A program made the translations under genes and the position numbers. From assembly GCA_046705265.1 (NCBI GenBank), contig JBJKQL010000034.1, positions 1-18,747 of the forward strand: DNA of 18,747 nucleotides. Reading direction: 5' to 3'. This DNA comes from JAJYTL01 sp046705265 (GTDB lineage: Bacteria; Pseudomonadota; Alphaproteobacteria; Ferrovibrionales; Ferrovibrionaceae). A model generated the notes under the pieces. The model did not search any database. It saw nothing but the letters and a program-made list of their open reading frames with translations, and had not been told where the DNA came from. This document shows positions 1 through 6,754 of this stretch, piece after piece. The number at the start of each line of letters is the position of its first letter. Within the stretch, counting starts at the first letter, position 1.

Positions 1-453
1 CCGCAGGCCGGTAACCGCCAGCTCTCTCACCACGATGACGCAGGTCACCCACCATGCCAGTGCCCCGAGGACGGACAGGGTGATCAGTGCCGAGCCGGTC
101 AGCGCCTTGTCGGCAATGGGATCGGCGATCTTGCCGAAGTCGGTGATGAGGCCGCGCCGCCTGGCCAGCTCGCCATCCAGCAGGTCGGTGACGGACGCCA
201 CCGCGAAGGCCACGAAGGCGACTACCCGATCGCCGCTACCGCCCGCCAGCAGGAAGTACACGAACACCGGCACCAGTGCCAGCCGTACAACAGTCAGCCC
301 GTTCGCGACATTGACCAGGCCAGGCGGTGCCGAGCTCCCCGCTACCGGGCCCACCGCGCCTGCCGTACCTGTAGTCGCCGCGGCACGGGCGGCCGGGGCG
401 GCGAGCGGCGGGACAGCGCCGTCGCGGTCCGAGCCCGGTGCCGCCCGGTTCAC
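1..453 (-). CDS. pgsA: CDP-diacylglycerol--glycerol-3-phosphate 3-phosphatidyltransferase, N-terminal part (actinobacterial type)
   Basis: Makes phosphatidylglycerol phosphate from CDP-diacylglycerol and glycerol-3-phosphate in the inner membrane, the first committed step to phosphatidylglycerol and cardiolipin. The 151 codons present run off the left edge. After an Ala/Pro-rich N-terminus of about 45 residues comes a membrane segment (NVANGLTVVRLALVPVFVYF). Then comes a complete CDP-alcohol phosphatidyltransferase signature, DG-x2-AR-x8-G-x3-D-x3-D, read as DGELARRRGLITDFG followed by KIADPIAD. The start is GTG at 453, overlapping the upstream stop as GTGA, so the two genes are translationally coupled. 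The Ala/Pro leader and the placement directly after a RimO-type C-terminus match actinobacterial rimO-pgsA order, unlike everything right of about 890. The family call is firm; the actinobacterial origin is inferred from remembered family sequences. Confidence 0.88.
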   Translation of the reverse strand, partial: MNRAAPGSDRDGAVPPLAAPAARAAATTGTAGAVGPVAGSSAPPGLVNVANGLTVVRLALVPVFVYFLLAGGSGDRVVAFVAFAVASVTDLLDGELARRRGLITDFGKIADPIADKALTGSALITLSVLGALAWWVTCVIVVRELAVTGLR

Positions 454-1874
454 CGCTCGCCCGCGTCCCCCGCCAGAGCGGCGTACAGGTCGACGCCTTC
501 GCTGCCGGTGACAACCGCTTCGACAAGGTCGCCGACGGCCAGCCGGCGGCCGCTCCGGATCTCGGTGGACCCGTCGACCTCTGGCGCCTGGTGCTCGGCC
601 CTGCCCAGGTACCCGCCGTCGGCCAGCACCTCGTCGATCAGCACATCCACCGACGTGCCGACACGGGCCGTCGCGCGCTCGGCCATCAGGCTGTCCGCCA
701 GATCGGCGAGGTCCTCCACCCGCGACGCGATCTCGTCATCCGCCAGCTTGCCCGGAAGGCCTGCGGCCTCGGTACCGTCCTCGTCGGAATAGCCGAAGAT
801 GCCGATCGCATCAAGCCGGGCAGCGACGAGGAAGTCCTGGAGGATAGCGGCGTCCGCCTCGGTCTCGCCGGGAAAGCCGACGATGAAATCGGAGGCAATG
901 GCGAGATCGGGCTTCGCGGCACGAAGTTTGTCGACGAGACGGCGGTAGTGATCGCCGGTGTGGCGGCGCTGCATGAGGCGGAGAACGCGATCCGAACCGG
1001 ATTGCACCGGAAGGTGCAGGAAGGGCATCAAAATCGGCACATCGCGATGGGCGGCAATCAGGTCCTCGCCGAGTTCGAGCGGATGCGAGGTCGTATAGCG
1101 AAGCCGCATCAGCCCCGGCACGTCGGCCAGCGCATAGATCAGACGGCTCAAGGTGCTCGGCCGGCCAGCGGCATCAAGCCCGTGGTAAGCGTTCACGTTC
1201 TGCCCAAGGAGAACGATCTCCCGCGCGCCGCCGGCCACCAGATTCCTGGCGTCACGCACGATATCGCTCACCGGTCGCGAATACTCCGCGCCCCGGGTAT
1301 AGGGCACGACGCAGAAGCTACAGAACTTGTCGCACCCTTCCTGCACGGCGAGGAACGCGCTTGCCCCTTTGGAATTCAGCTCCTCGGGCAAAAAGTCGAA
1401 CTTGCTCTCGACCGGAAACTCGGTGTCGATCACGGCGTCATCCCGTCCCGCCTCGATCCGCGCCACCATTTCGGGCAGCCGATGATAGGTCTGCGGCCCG
1501 AAGACGATATCCACATAGGGCGCGCGCCGACGCAACTCCTCTCCCTCGGCCTGCGCGACGCAGCCGGCGACGGCGATCATCATCCGCCCGCCCGAGGACG
1601 CTTTTTTGCGCCTTAGCCGATTCAACCGCCCGAGCTCGGAGTAGACTTTTTCCGCCGCCTTTTCGCGAATATGGCATGTATTAAGAATGACCAGATCAGC
1701 CTCGCCGACGAGGCTCGTCTCGCGATATCCCATGGGTGCCAGCAGCTCCGCCATCCGGGCGGAGTCATAGACATTCATTTGGCAACCATAGGTTTTAATA
1801 AAGAGCTTACGTGGCACAGAACGATTCTCGATTTCCGTCGCCTTGTCGCATTCAGCCGTTTTTATCAACGGCAT
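450..1874 (-). CDS. miaB: Chimeric methylthiotransferase: alphaproteobacterial MiaB N-terminus joined to actinobacterial RimO C-terminus
   Basis: MiaB is a radical-SAM enzyme that methylthiolates i6A37 of tRNA; RimO does the same to Asp of ribosomal protein uS12. From the ATG at 1874 (474 aa) the N-terminal UPF0004 domain shows the three auxiliary-cluster cysteines C31 (TYGCQMN), C67 (NTCHIRE) and C105 (AGCVAQ). The radical-SAM CxxxCxxC is C181/C185/C188 (GCDKFCSFC). Up to about residue 338 it reads as alphaproteobacterial MiaB (TTSHPLEL, MPFLHLPVQSGSDRVL, DFIVGFPGET). After that it reads as actinobacterial RimO (FLVAARLDAIGIFGYSDEDG, GRAEHQAPEVDG, GSEGVDLYAAL) with a RimO-type TRAM tail. A GTG at 1895 is an alternative start; neither start has a well-spaced ribosome site. 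The frame is intact, but I infer an assembly junction, so each half should be treated as a partial gene. Confidence 0.85.
   Translation of the reverse strand: MPLIKTAECDKATEIENRSVPRKLFIKTYGCQMNVYDSARMAELLAPMGYRETSLVGEADLVILNTCHIREKAAEKVYSELGRLNRLRRKKASSGGRMMIAVAGCVAQAEGEELRRRAPYVDIVFGPQTYHRLPEMVARIEAGRDDAVIDTEFPVESKFDFLPEELNSKGASAFLAVQEGCDKFCSFCVVPYTRGAEYSRPVSDIVRDARNLVAGGAREIVLLGQNVNAYHGLDAAGRPSTLSRLIYALADVPGLMRLRYTTSHPLELGEDLIAAHRDVPILMPFLHLPVQSGSDRVLRLMQRRHTGDHYRRLVDKLRAAKPDLAIASDFIVGFPGETEADAAILQDFLVAARLDAIGIFGYSDEDGTEAAGLPGKLADDEIASRVEDLADLADSLMAERATARVGTSVDVLIDEVLADGGYLGRAEHQAPEVDGSTEIRSGRRLAVGDLVEAVVTGSEGVDLYAALAGDAGER
861..890. other. Probable chimeric junction inside the shared radical-SAM motif
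   Basis: These 30 bases encode (minus strand) DFIVGFPGET, a motif that MiaB and RimO share almost letter for letter. Everything to the right fits an alphaproteobacterium; everything to the left (RimO C-terminus, pgsA) fits an actinobacterium. A short near-identical stretch in two high-GC genomes is the kind of place where an assembler or a PCR template switch joins two molecules. The exact crossover base cannot be fixed from one sequence; it lies within or very near this motif. Confidence 0.7.
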
Positions 1875-2130
1875 ACCCCCCTGAACGCGCGGCACCCCCG
1901 CTTACGTGCGAGGGGCGAAACAGCCGGCTCACAGTAGCGAGCCTCCGCCCGCTGTCAAGGACCGCGCGCCGACGCAAGACATGCGCCCACAACCGCCGTC
2001 TCGTGGCAGTTCGTCGCCTTTGGCCGTCCCCTACAGCCGAGACGAGAGAGAAAAGACATAGGAAGTCACGATCCAAAGACAAGATCGGCTTGGGTAGGCG
2101 GACGCAGCGGGCGGCGCCGCTCCCGGTCAA

Positions 2131-3021
2131 TCAACCGCCGCCCGGCACCACCAGGGTGACGGCATCGGGTCGAAGCTCGGGCTCGGGCACAACCTCCGCC
2201 GGCGCTCCCCCGGCCTCGCGCGGCGCGGCCGCGGCGCCGGCCCCGGACCGGCCGGTCAAAGCGGCATAGATGCTGCCGCAGATGGCCTCGCGGCAATGTT
2301 TTGCCATCTCCTTGCGCGACGCGAAGTCCCCGATCGTCACCGGCGGCAGAAACTCGAGCACCACGTTCGTCGGACCAGCATGAAGAAATTTCCACAGATG
2401 CTCGACCAGCCCCTGATCGCCGATCCAGGCATAAACCGCCATGTTTCGCCGCATCACCGGCAGCCGGTTTAGCCGGTTGAACGTGATCGCGACCGGCTGC
2501 ACGGAAAGCGGCTGGTCCCCCACTTTCTTTTCGGCGAGCGAAAAGAAGCTCGATTTGAACGGCAAAACGCGCAGGCCGTCGTGCGAAGTGCCTTCGGGGA
2601 AGAGAATCAGATTGCCGCCGTTGGCCAATCGCTCCGTCATTTCGTCGCGATGATCGGCCGTGCGGCGCGCCTTGCGCTCAATGAAGATCGTATCGTGAAG
2701 CTTGGCAAGATACCCAAAGAGTGGCCAACTCGCGACCTCCTGCTTGGCGACGTAGGCAGCGTGAGGCAGCGCACTGGTGAGGACCAGGATATCAAGCCAT
2801 GAGACGTGATTCGAAACGAACAGAACCGGTCGCGTCTGGACCGCCTCTCCGCGCACCTCGACCTTGATGCCGAGCAAGCGGCAGAGGCCGCGATGATAAA
2901 GCCTAGGGACCCGTTCGGCGAGAACCGAACGTCGCGCCACGGCGACGACTTGGAACGGCAACAGAAACAGCGTCCAGCCCGCCATCACCAAAAGAGTTGC
3001 GATCCGCCGCACTGTCAACAT
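2131..3021 (-). CDS. plsC: 1-acyl-sn-glycerol-3-phosphate acyltransferase (PlsC family)
   Basis: Adds the second acyl chain to lysophosphatidic acid, giving phosphatidic acid at the inner membrane. The 296-aa product has an N-terminal hydrophobic helix (about residues 6-29), the catalytic HX4D box as NHVSWLD (H72, D77), the substrate block FIERKARR (about 113-120) and the FPEGTS motif at 141-146. The family usually ends near residue 250-270. Here an Ala/Pro/Gly-rich tail from about 253 onward, probably disordered, extends it. It starts with ATG 22 bases after the fur stop, so the two are likely co-transcribed, and it points toward miaB 256 bases further on. An ornithine-lipid acyltransferase of the same fold cannot be excluded. 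Confidence 0.88.
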   Translation of the reverse strand: MLTVRRIATLLVMAGWTLFLLPFQVVAVARRSVLAERVPRLYHRGLCRLLGIKVEVRGEAVQTRPVLFVSNHVSWLDILVLTSALPHAAYVAKQEVASWPLFGYLAKLHDTIFIERKARRTADHRDEMTERLANGGNLILFPEGTSHDGLRVLPFKSSFFSLAEKKVGDQPLSVQPVAITFNRLNRLPVMRRNMAVYAWIGDQGLVEHLWKFLHAGPTNVVLEFLPPVTIGDFASRKEMAKHCREAICGSIYAALTGRSGAGAAAAPREAGGAPAEVVPEPELRPDAVTLVVPGGG

Positions 3022-3043
3022 CGATCAATCGTCTGTTCGTGAC

Positions 3044-3481
3044 TTACTTCTTGTCCGTTTCCTGGTCTCGCCCCTGAACAAGCGGAAGGCCGTAGAGCTC
3101 GAGCCGATGATCGACCAGCCGATACCCCAGCCGTTCGGCAATTTTCCGTTGCAGCTCTTCGATCTCCTCGCTTTGGAATTCGATCACCTTATGGGTCGAG
3201 ACGTCAATCAGATGATCGTGGTGGGTTTCGGGAAGTTCCTCGTAGCGGGCGCGACCCTCACCGAAATCATGCCGGCTGAGAATGCCGGCTTCCTCGAACA
3301 AGCGGACCGTGCGATAGACGGTCGCGATGCTGATACGCGGATCGACGATGCTGGCGCGCCGATAAAGCTCCTCGACATCGGGGTGGTCAAAAGCCTCGGA
3401 CAGCACTCGCGCGATAACGCGGCGCTGCTCGGTCATCCGCAACCCCTTGTCCTGACAAAGCTTTTCCAATCGGGACGGCAT
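3044..3481 (-). CDS. fur: Fur-family metal-responsive transcriptional regulator (alphaproteobacterial Fur/Mur type)
   Basis: DNA-binding repressor responding to Fe2+ or Mn2+. The 145-aa product has an N-terminal winged helix (LEKLCQDKGLRMTEQRR ... ATVYRTVRLFEEAGI, about residues 5-67) and a C-terminal dimerisation domain with metal-site residues H33, E81, H88, H90, E101 and H125 (ELPETHHDHLID, KVIEF). It has no CxxC pairs, so no structural zinc site of the E. coli kind, as in alphaproteobacterial Fur/Mur. I chose the ATG at 3481 because AAAGGA lies five to six bases ahead of it. An in-frame ATG at 3532 would add 17 residues but has no ribosome site. It lies 76 bases after mucR and 22 before plsC, probably one transcription unit. 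Whether it senses iron or manganese cannot be read from sequence. Confidence 0.9.
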   Translation of the reverse strand: MPSRLEKLCQDKGLRMTEQRRVIARVLSEAFDHPDVEELYRRASIVDPRISIATVYRTVRLFEEAGILSRHDFGEGRARYEELPETHHDHLIDVSTHKVIEFQSEEIEELQRKIAERLGYRLVDHRLELYGLPLVQGRDQETDKK

Positions 3482-3557
3482 CGGTTCCTTTCCCCGCCCA
3501 CTCCCTTGCGCGGCGTCAGGAGCCGAGGTCATCGGCTAAAACCGGCCGCCGTCCAAT

Positions 3558-3971
3558 TTAACGGCGCGCCTTGCTCCGGATGCTTCCGAGTCCGATCTTT
3601 TTCGCGAGTTCCCGCCGCTGCACAGCATAATTCGGTGCCACCATCGGATAATCGGCCGCAAGCCCCCACCGCTCCCGGTACTGTTCGGGTGTCATATTAT
3701 AGCTTGTCTTGAGGTGCCGCTTCAGCATTTTCAGCTTCTTTCCATCCTCAAGGCAAATGATGTGGTCGGGCGTAATCGACTTCTTGATCGGAACAGCGGG
3801 CTGGAGCTTTTCGGGCGCAGCCTGCGTTTCGCCGATACCCGCGAGGGTCGCGAATACTTGCCGGATCAATTGTGGCAATTCAGCGCTATCGACCCGATTG
3901 TTGGCCACGTGCGACGCGACAATGTCGGTGGTCAGCGCGAGCAATGTACTCTTTTCGGGTTTCTCATTCAT
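3558..3971 (-). CDS. mucR: MucR/Ros-family zinc-finger transcriptional regulator
   Basis: Ros/MucR proteins are small alphaproteobacterial DNA-binding regulators of surface polysaccharide, motility and cell-cycle genes that bind AT-rich DNA. The 137-aa product has an N-terminal helical region (LALTTDIVASHVANN, VDSAELPQLIRQVFATL, about 11-44) used for oligomerisation in the family, then the finger region ICLEDGKKLKMLKRHLKTSYN and the conserved MTPEQYRERWGL and YPMVAPNYA blocks. Of the canonical finger ligands only C73 and H86 remain clear: the second Cys is D76 and the last His position is S90 or Y91, so zinc binding may be weak or absent, as in several family members. It has its own promoter-like sequence at 4006-4034, a dyad at 4050-4070, and AGAGGA about 11 bases before the ATG. 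Confidence 0.9.
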   Translation of the reverse strand: MNEKPEKSTLLALTTDIVASHVANNRVDSAELPQLIRQVFATLAGIGETQAAPEKLQPAVPIKKSITPDHIICLEDGKKLKMLKRHLKTSYNMTPEQYRERWGLAADYPMVAPNYAVQRRELAKKIGLGSIRSKARR

Positions 3972-4005
3972 ATCAAGTCGAATCCTCTAACGGGGTCGCC
4001 GAGCT

Positions 4006-4034
4006 TGTATATAAGTAATTCCCAATCGAAGCAA
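4006..4034 (-). promoter_or_regulatory. Candidate sigma-70-type promoter of mucR
   Basis: On the minus strand TTGCTT (4034-4029) and TATACA (4011-4006) are separated by 17 bases. This places a start of transcription about 28 bases before the mucR ATG. The -35 matches four of six consensus bases and the -10 four of six. It could serve mucR, fur and plsC together. Confidence 0.4.
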
Positions 4035-4049
4035 CTCGAAATATTCACC

Positions 4050-4070
4050 TGAGGAAGGCTAGATTCCTCA
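4050..4070. promoter_or_regulatory. 7-7-7 dyad upstream of the mucR promoter
   Basis: TGAGGAA (4050-4056) and TTCCTCA (4064-4070) form a perfect inverted repeat around a 7-base spacer. It lies about 16 bases upstream of the predicted mucR -35, a place for a regulator, possibly MucR itself since the family autoregulates. It could also be part of the rimI transcript end, but no T-run follows it. A second, imperfect stem (TAGCAGC, AAAA loop, GCCGCTA) lies at 4092-4109. Confidence 0.35.
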
Positions 4071-4202
4071 TTACATAAGCTTTCCGTCCAATAGCAGCAA
4101 AAGCCGCTATGCCCGCTCAGATGTCGGACGATTTGTGTTCACTAATTTGAACGAAATGGCAGCGGGACGGTTGCCAAAAGACCAGATACTGGAAACGCTC
4201 GA

Positions 4203-4676
4203 TTAAATCTTGCACGCGAGCACCAAGGCGTCGGCAGCCCCCTCCGGCGTGGCATAATAATCCTTGCGCCGCCCCACGGCGTCGAAGCCACCTCTACTAT
4301 AAAGTGCAATTGCCGCAAAATTATTCTCTGCCACCTCGAGAAAAACCTCGGCGGCAGAACATTCGCGAGCCGCATTTACCACCGCTGCGAGAAGCGCCCG
4401 GCCGATACCCTGACGCCGCTCTTCGGCAACAACACCGAGAGTGAGGATTTCCGCTTCACGACCCATGACGCGGAAAAGCGCCAAGCCGGCCGGCACAAAG
4501 GCGCCCGCCGCTTCGGCCACGGATTCAGGCGCCCACTCGGCGACCAGGGCGGCGGTGCCGGCAATGGCAAGAAGCGATGCCATCGTGGCCTGGTCCCAGC
4601 CGGCATCGAAACAACGACCGTGCAGCGCGGCAAGCAGCGCGGCCGACTCGGGGCCCATCGCGCCAACGCGGATCAC
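4203..4676 (-). CDS. rimI: GNAT-family N-acetyltransferase, ribosomal protein bS18-alanine N-acetyltransferase
   Basis: RimI acetylates the N-terminal alanine of ribosomal protein bS18 using acetyl-CoA. The 157-aa product is a single GNAT domain: beta4/alpha3 with the acetyl-CoA loop EILTLGVVAEERRQGIGRAL (residues 76-95, pyrophosphate-binding R88-Q-G-I-G-R), then VFLEVAENNFAAIALYSRGGF (111-131) with the usual Asn and Tyr, and the late RRKDYYATPEGAADAL block typical of RimI. It starts at a GTG (4676) overlapping the tsaB stop as GTGA, so it is translationally coupled to tsaB. The tsaB-rimI pairing is common in bacteria and supports RimI over an unrelated GNAT enzyme. Confidence 0.9.
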   Translation of the reverse strand: MIRVGAMGPESAALLAALHGRCFDAGWDQATMASLLAIAGTAALVAEWAPESVAEAAGAFVPAGLALFRVMGREAEILTLGVVAEERRQGIGRALLAAVVNAARECSAAEVFLEVAENNFAAIALYSRGGFDAVGRRKDYYATPEGAADALVLACKI

Positions 4677-5338
4677 GGCCCGCCCGTCACCCGGCGAAAC
4701 GCCGGATTTCTCAAGTAAAGGGGCTCGGGCGGAGCGGCGGTTTCGGCATCCTGTCGAAGCGCGCCACGGCCGGCAACAACCCCGGCCGTGACCGGGCGCG
4801 CGGCGAGAAAGACCAACTCCGGCGCGGCCAATGCGGCGCGCAAGAGATCGCCCCCGTTGCCCGCGACGACCGCGCTGCCGGCGGCAGAGATGAGGTCAAG
4901 CGCCGCGGCCGGCGCAAGGCAGGCGGGACCCGTACGAGGCGTGAGATCAGGCGCGAACGCCTGTGCGTAAACATCGCCGCGGCCGGCTTCGATCGCGACC
5001 AGGATATCGCGGCCTTGCACGTCGGCGGGATCAAGCCCGGCGGCAAGCGCCTCGAAGGTCGTGATGCCAACCGCCGGCCGGCGAGCGGCGAGGCTCAATC
5101 CGCGCGCCGCCGCGATGCCGACGCGAAGACCCGTGAAACTTCCCGGACCAAGGGTGACGGCGATGCGGTCCAACGCATCGTAGGCGACGCCGGCTTGGCC
5201 CATGACGGCAGCGACCATGGGGAGCAGCACGGCTTCCGCCTTGGCGGTTTCCTCCGCGACTTCGGCGATCACCTGCCCATCCCGCCAGACCGCCGCCGAA
5301 CAGGGCCCAAGCGCGCTGTCAAGCCCAAGGATCAGCAT
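4673..5338 (-). CDS. tsaB: tRNA N6-threonylcarbamoyladenosine biosynthesis protein TsaB
   Basis: Non-catalytic partner of TsaD in the TsaBDE complex that builds t6A37 on ANN-decoding tRNAs. The 221-aa product starts ILGLDSALGPCSAAVW, the ASKHA-type phosphate-1 strand, and carries the TsaB hallmark LGPGSFTGLRVGIAAARGL at about residues 63-81. The C-terminus ends with the family's PLYLRNPAF block. I start it at the ATG at 5338, which has AAGG eight bases upstream; an in-frame TTG two codons earlier has no better site. The next gene, rimI, overlaps by four bases. It is divergent from the dipeptidase gene with 69 bases between start codons. Confidence 0.92.
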   Translation of the reverse strand: MLILGLDSALGPCSAAVWRDGQVIAEVAEETAKAEAVLLPMVAAVMGQAGVAYDALDRIAVTLGPGSFTGLRVGIAAARGLSLAARRPAVGITTFEALAAGLDPADVQGRDILVAIEAGRGDVYAQAFAPDLTPRTGPACLAPAAALDLISAAGSAVVAGNGGDLLRAALAAPELVFLAARPVTAGVVAGRGALRQDAETAAPPEPLYLRNPAFRRVTGGP

Positions 5339-5407
5339 CGGCAATGCCTTGCGGCTTCCGGGTTTGTGCTAGGTTGCGGCGAGGTCGAACGAACACGTGT
5401 GCGGCTC

Positions 5408-5995
5408 ATGTCCTTGCTCCCGACCCTGGTCGAAATCGTGCGCCCTGCCTTCGATGTCGAGGTGAGCCTCGCTTACGCCACGCCGGAGAATTTTACCGGC
5501 CGGCCGGTCTATGGCCGCGCCGGCTGCTTTCTGCACCAAGAGGCGGCGGAATGCCTCGCCCGGGTGATCGCGCTCGCCAAGCCGCTCGGGCTCAGTCTTC
5601 GCATCTTCGATGCATTCCGGCCGACGGAGGCGCAGTGGGCGCTGTGGAACTTCCGTCCCGACCCGGAATTCCTCGCCGACCCCCGCCGCGGCTCGCCCCA
5701 TTCGCGCGGCGTCGCCGTCGACCTGACCCTGGTCGACAGCGACGGCCGCGATCTCGACATGGGCACCCGCTTCGATGCCTTCACTCCGCTGTCGCATCAT
5801 GGCGTTACCACGATTGGCGTCGAAGCACAGAAAAACCGCGCCCTTCTTCTCGGCTTGATGTCCGCAGGCGGTTGGGACTTCTACCGCAACGAATGGTGGC
5901 ATTACCAGCTTTTCGAGGCGCGACGCTTCGCACTCCTCTCGGACAGGCAAGCCGGCACGGCGATGATGAGTGCCGATCCCGACGCGGCTAGATGA
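5408..5995 (+). CDS. ddpX: D-alanyl-D-alanine dipeptidase (VanX/DdpX family, peptidase M15D)
   Basis: Zinc dipeptidase that splits D-Ala-D-Ala, used in peptidoglycan dipeptide recycling (DdpX) or vancomycin resistance (VanX). The 195-aa product is the size of E. coli DdpX (193). It has the conserved Arg in FDAFRPTEAQ (R71), the zinc motif SPHSRGVAVD (S96, H98, D105) and the catalytic NEWWHYQ (E162, H165). No signal peptide is obvious, so it is cytoplasmic as in VanX/DdpX. The ATG at 5408 is preceded only by a weak GCGAGG further up; GTG at 5399 is an alternative. It is the only plus-strand gene among the housekeeping genes. No vanH/vanA or ddp transporter genes are near, so recycling is the more likely role. 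Its end overlaps the nitroreductase gene tail to tail by eight bases. Confidence 0.92.
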   Translation: MSLLPTLVEIVRPAFDVEVSLAYATPENFTGRPVYGRAGCFLHQEAAECLARVIALAKPLGLSLRIFDAFRPTEAQWALWNFRPDPEFLADPRRGSPHSRGVAVDLTLVDSDGRDLDMGTRFDAFTPLSHHGVTTIGVEAQKNRALLLGLMSAGGWDFYRNEWWHYQLFEARRFALLSDRQAGTAMMSADPDAAR

Positions 5996-6578
5996 TACGG
6001 CAAGCGTGATCGAAGCGAAGACGCGGGTTGCGCGGCATCAGCTGGCCCGGGTCGCCGTAGCCGAGATTGCAGAGGAAGTTCGACTTGATGCGGGTGCCGG
6101 AAAAGAATTCCTCATCAACCATTGCATTGTCAAAGCCCGACATCGGCCCGCAGTCGAGGCCAAGCGCACGCGCCGCCACGATCATGTAGGCCCCCTGCAA
6201 GGTGCCGTTACGGAAGGCCGTGGTGGCGGCGAAATCCTGGTCCTTAAACCAGTCTTTCGCTTCCGGGCGGTGCGGAAAAAGCTCGGGGACCTTTTGCGCG
6301 AAGTCGAGGTCATAGGCGACGATGACCGTGACCGGCGCCACCATGGTCTTCGCTCGATTATTCACTGAAAGAGCGGGTTCCAGGCGCTTCTTCGCCTCTG
6401 GCGATGTGATAAAGACGAATCGTGCCGGACAGCAATTGGCCGAAGTCGGCCCCATGCGCAAGAGATCGTAAAGCGCCTGCAGCACCACGTCGCTTACGGG
6501 TTTGTCTTGCCATACGTTATGCGTACGCGCTTCGCGAAAAATCAGGTCGAGGTCGCTATCGCTGACAATCTTGGACAC
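5988..6578 (-). CDS. rutE: Nitroreductase-family protein, RutE/HadB subgroup (putative malonic semialdehyde reductase)
   Basis: FMN-dependent oxidoreductase; E. coli RutE reduces malonic semialdehyde to 3-hydroxypropionate in uracil breakdown. The 196-aa length equals E. coli RutE, and the diagnostic blocks are present: FREARTHNVW (14-23), MGPTSANCCPARFVF (42-56, FMN phosphate region), the APVTVIVAYD strand, TAFRNGTLQGAYMIVAARALGL, CGPMSGFDN and VDEEFF, then LGYGDP near the end. The start is GTG at 6578, with GGAGGGG three to five bases upstream. No other rut genes are visible, so the substrate is not established. Upstream lie an unusual palindrome and tandem repeats (6596-6649) that may carry its control. 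The 3' end overlaps ddpX by eight bases. Confidence 0.88.
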   Translation of the reverse strand: MSKIVSDSDLDLIFREARTHNVWQDKPVSDVVLQALYDLLRMGPTSANCCPARFVFITSPEAKKRLEPALSVNNRAKTMVAPVTVIVAYDLDFAQKVPELFPHRPEAKDWFKDQDFAATTAFRNGTLQGAYMIVAARALGLDCGPMSGFDNAMVDEEFFSGTRIKSNFLCNLGYGDPGQLMPRNPRLRFDHACRII

Positions 6579-6595
6579 ATTCCCCTCCGCAATCT

Positions 6596-6649
6596 CAATC
6601 AGGTTGATTGGATCAGACTCACTGGATCTGACTCACTGGATCAGATTGG
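6596..6649. promoter_or_regulatory. Palindrome plus tandem 14-bp repeats upstream of the nitroreductase
   Basis: CAATCA-GGT-TGATTG (6596-6610) is a perfect 6-3-6 palindrome 17 bases upstream of the GTG. It abuts direct repeats: GGATCAGACTCACT (6610-6623), GGATCTGACTCACT (6624-6637, one mismatch) and the partial copy GGATCAGATTGG (6638-6649). The arrangement looks like an operator next to a promoter, but no known regulator motif is recognised. Confidence 0.45.
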
Positions 6650-6754
6650 CACAGGCCAGTCTCGACGACGTGCCGGCGGGAACGCAGAGCGATTGGCGAA
6701 GCCGAAGCAGTCTTCGGCCCTGGCATGTCCCCCCTTCACGCCGTGGAAGGCGGC

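Noticed and set aside
438..1616. 392-aa plus-strand open frame opposite miaB
   Set aside because: Antisense shadow: the minus strand carries unmistakable methylthiotransferase motifs, and this frame has no known domain.
3044..3481. Irr or Zur instead of Fur
   Set aside because: No heme-regulatory motif is visible, and the HHDHLID and KVIEF blocks fit alphaproteobacterial Fur/Mur better; the metal remains open.
4577..5407. Long N-terminal extension of the dipeptidase frame
   Set aside because: The extension lies antisense to tsaB and rimI and reads as Arg-rich shadow; the DdpX fold begins at 5408.
5408..5995. Vancomycin-resistance cassette
   Set aside because: Only the dipeptidase is present; no vanH, vanA-type ligase or VanRS, and the organism appears Gram-negative.
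6596..6649. Plasmid-type iterons or CRISPR repeats
   Set aside because: Only two and a half copies with no spacers and no replication or cas genes nearby.
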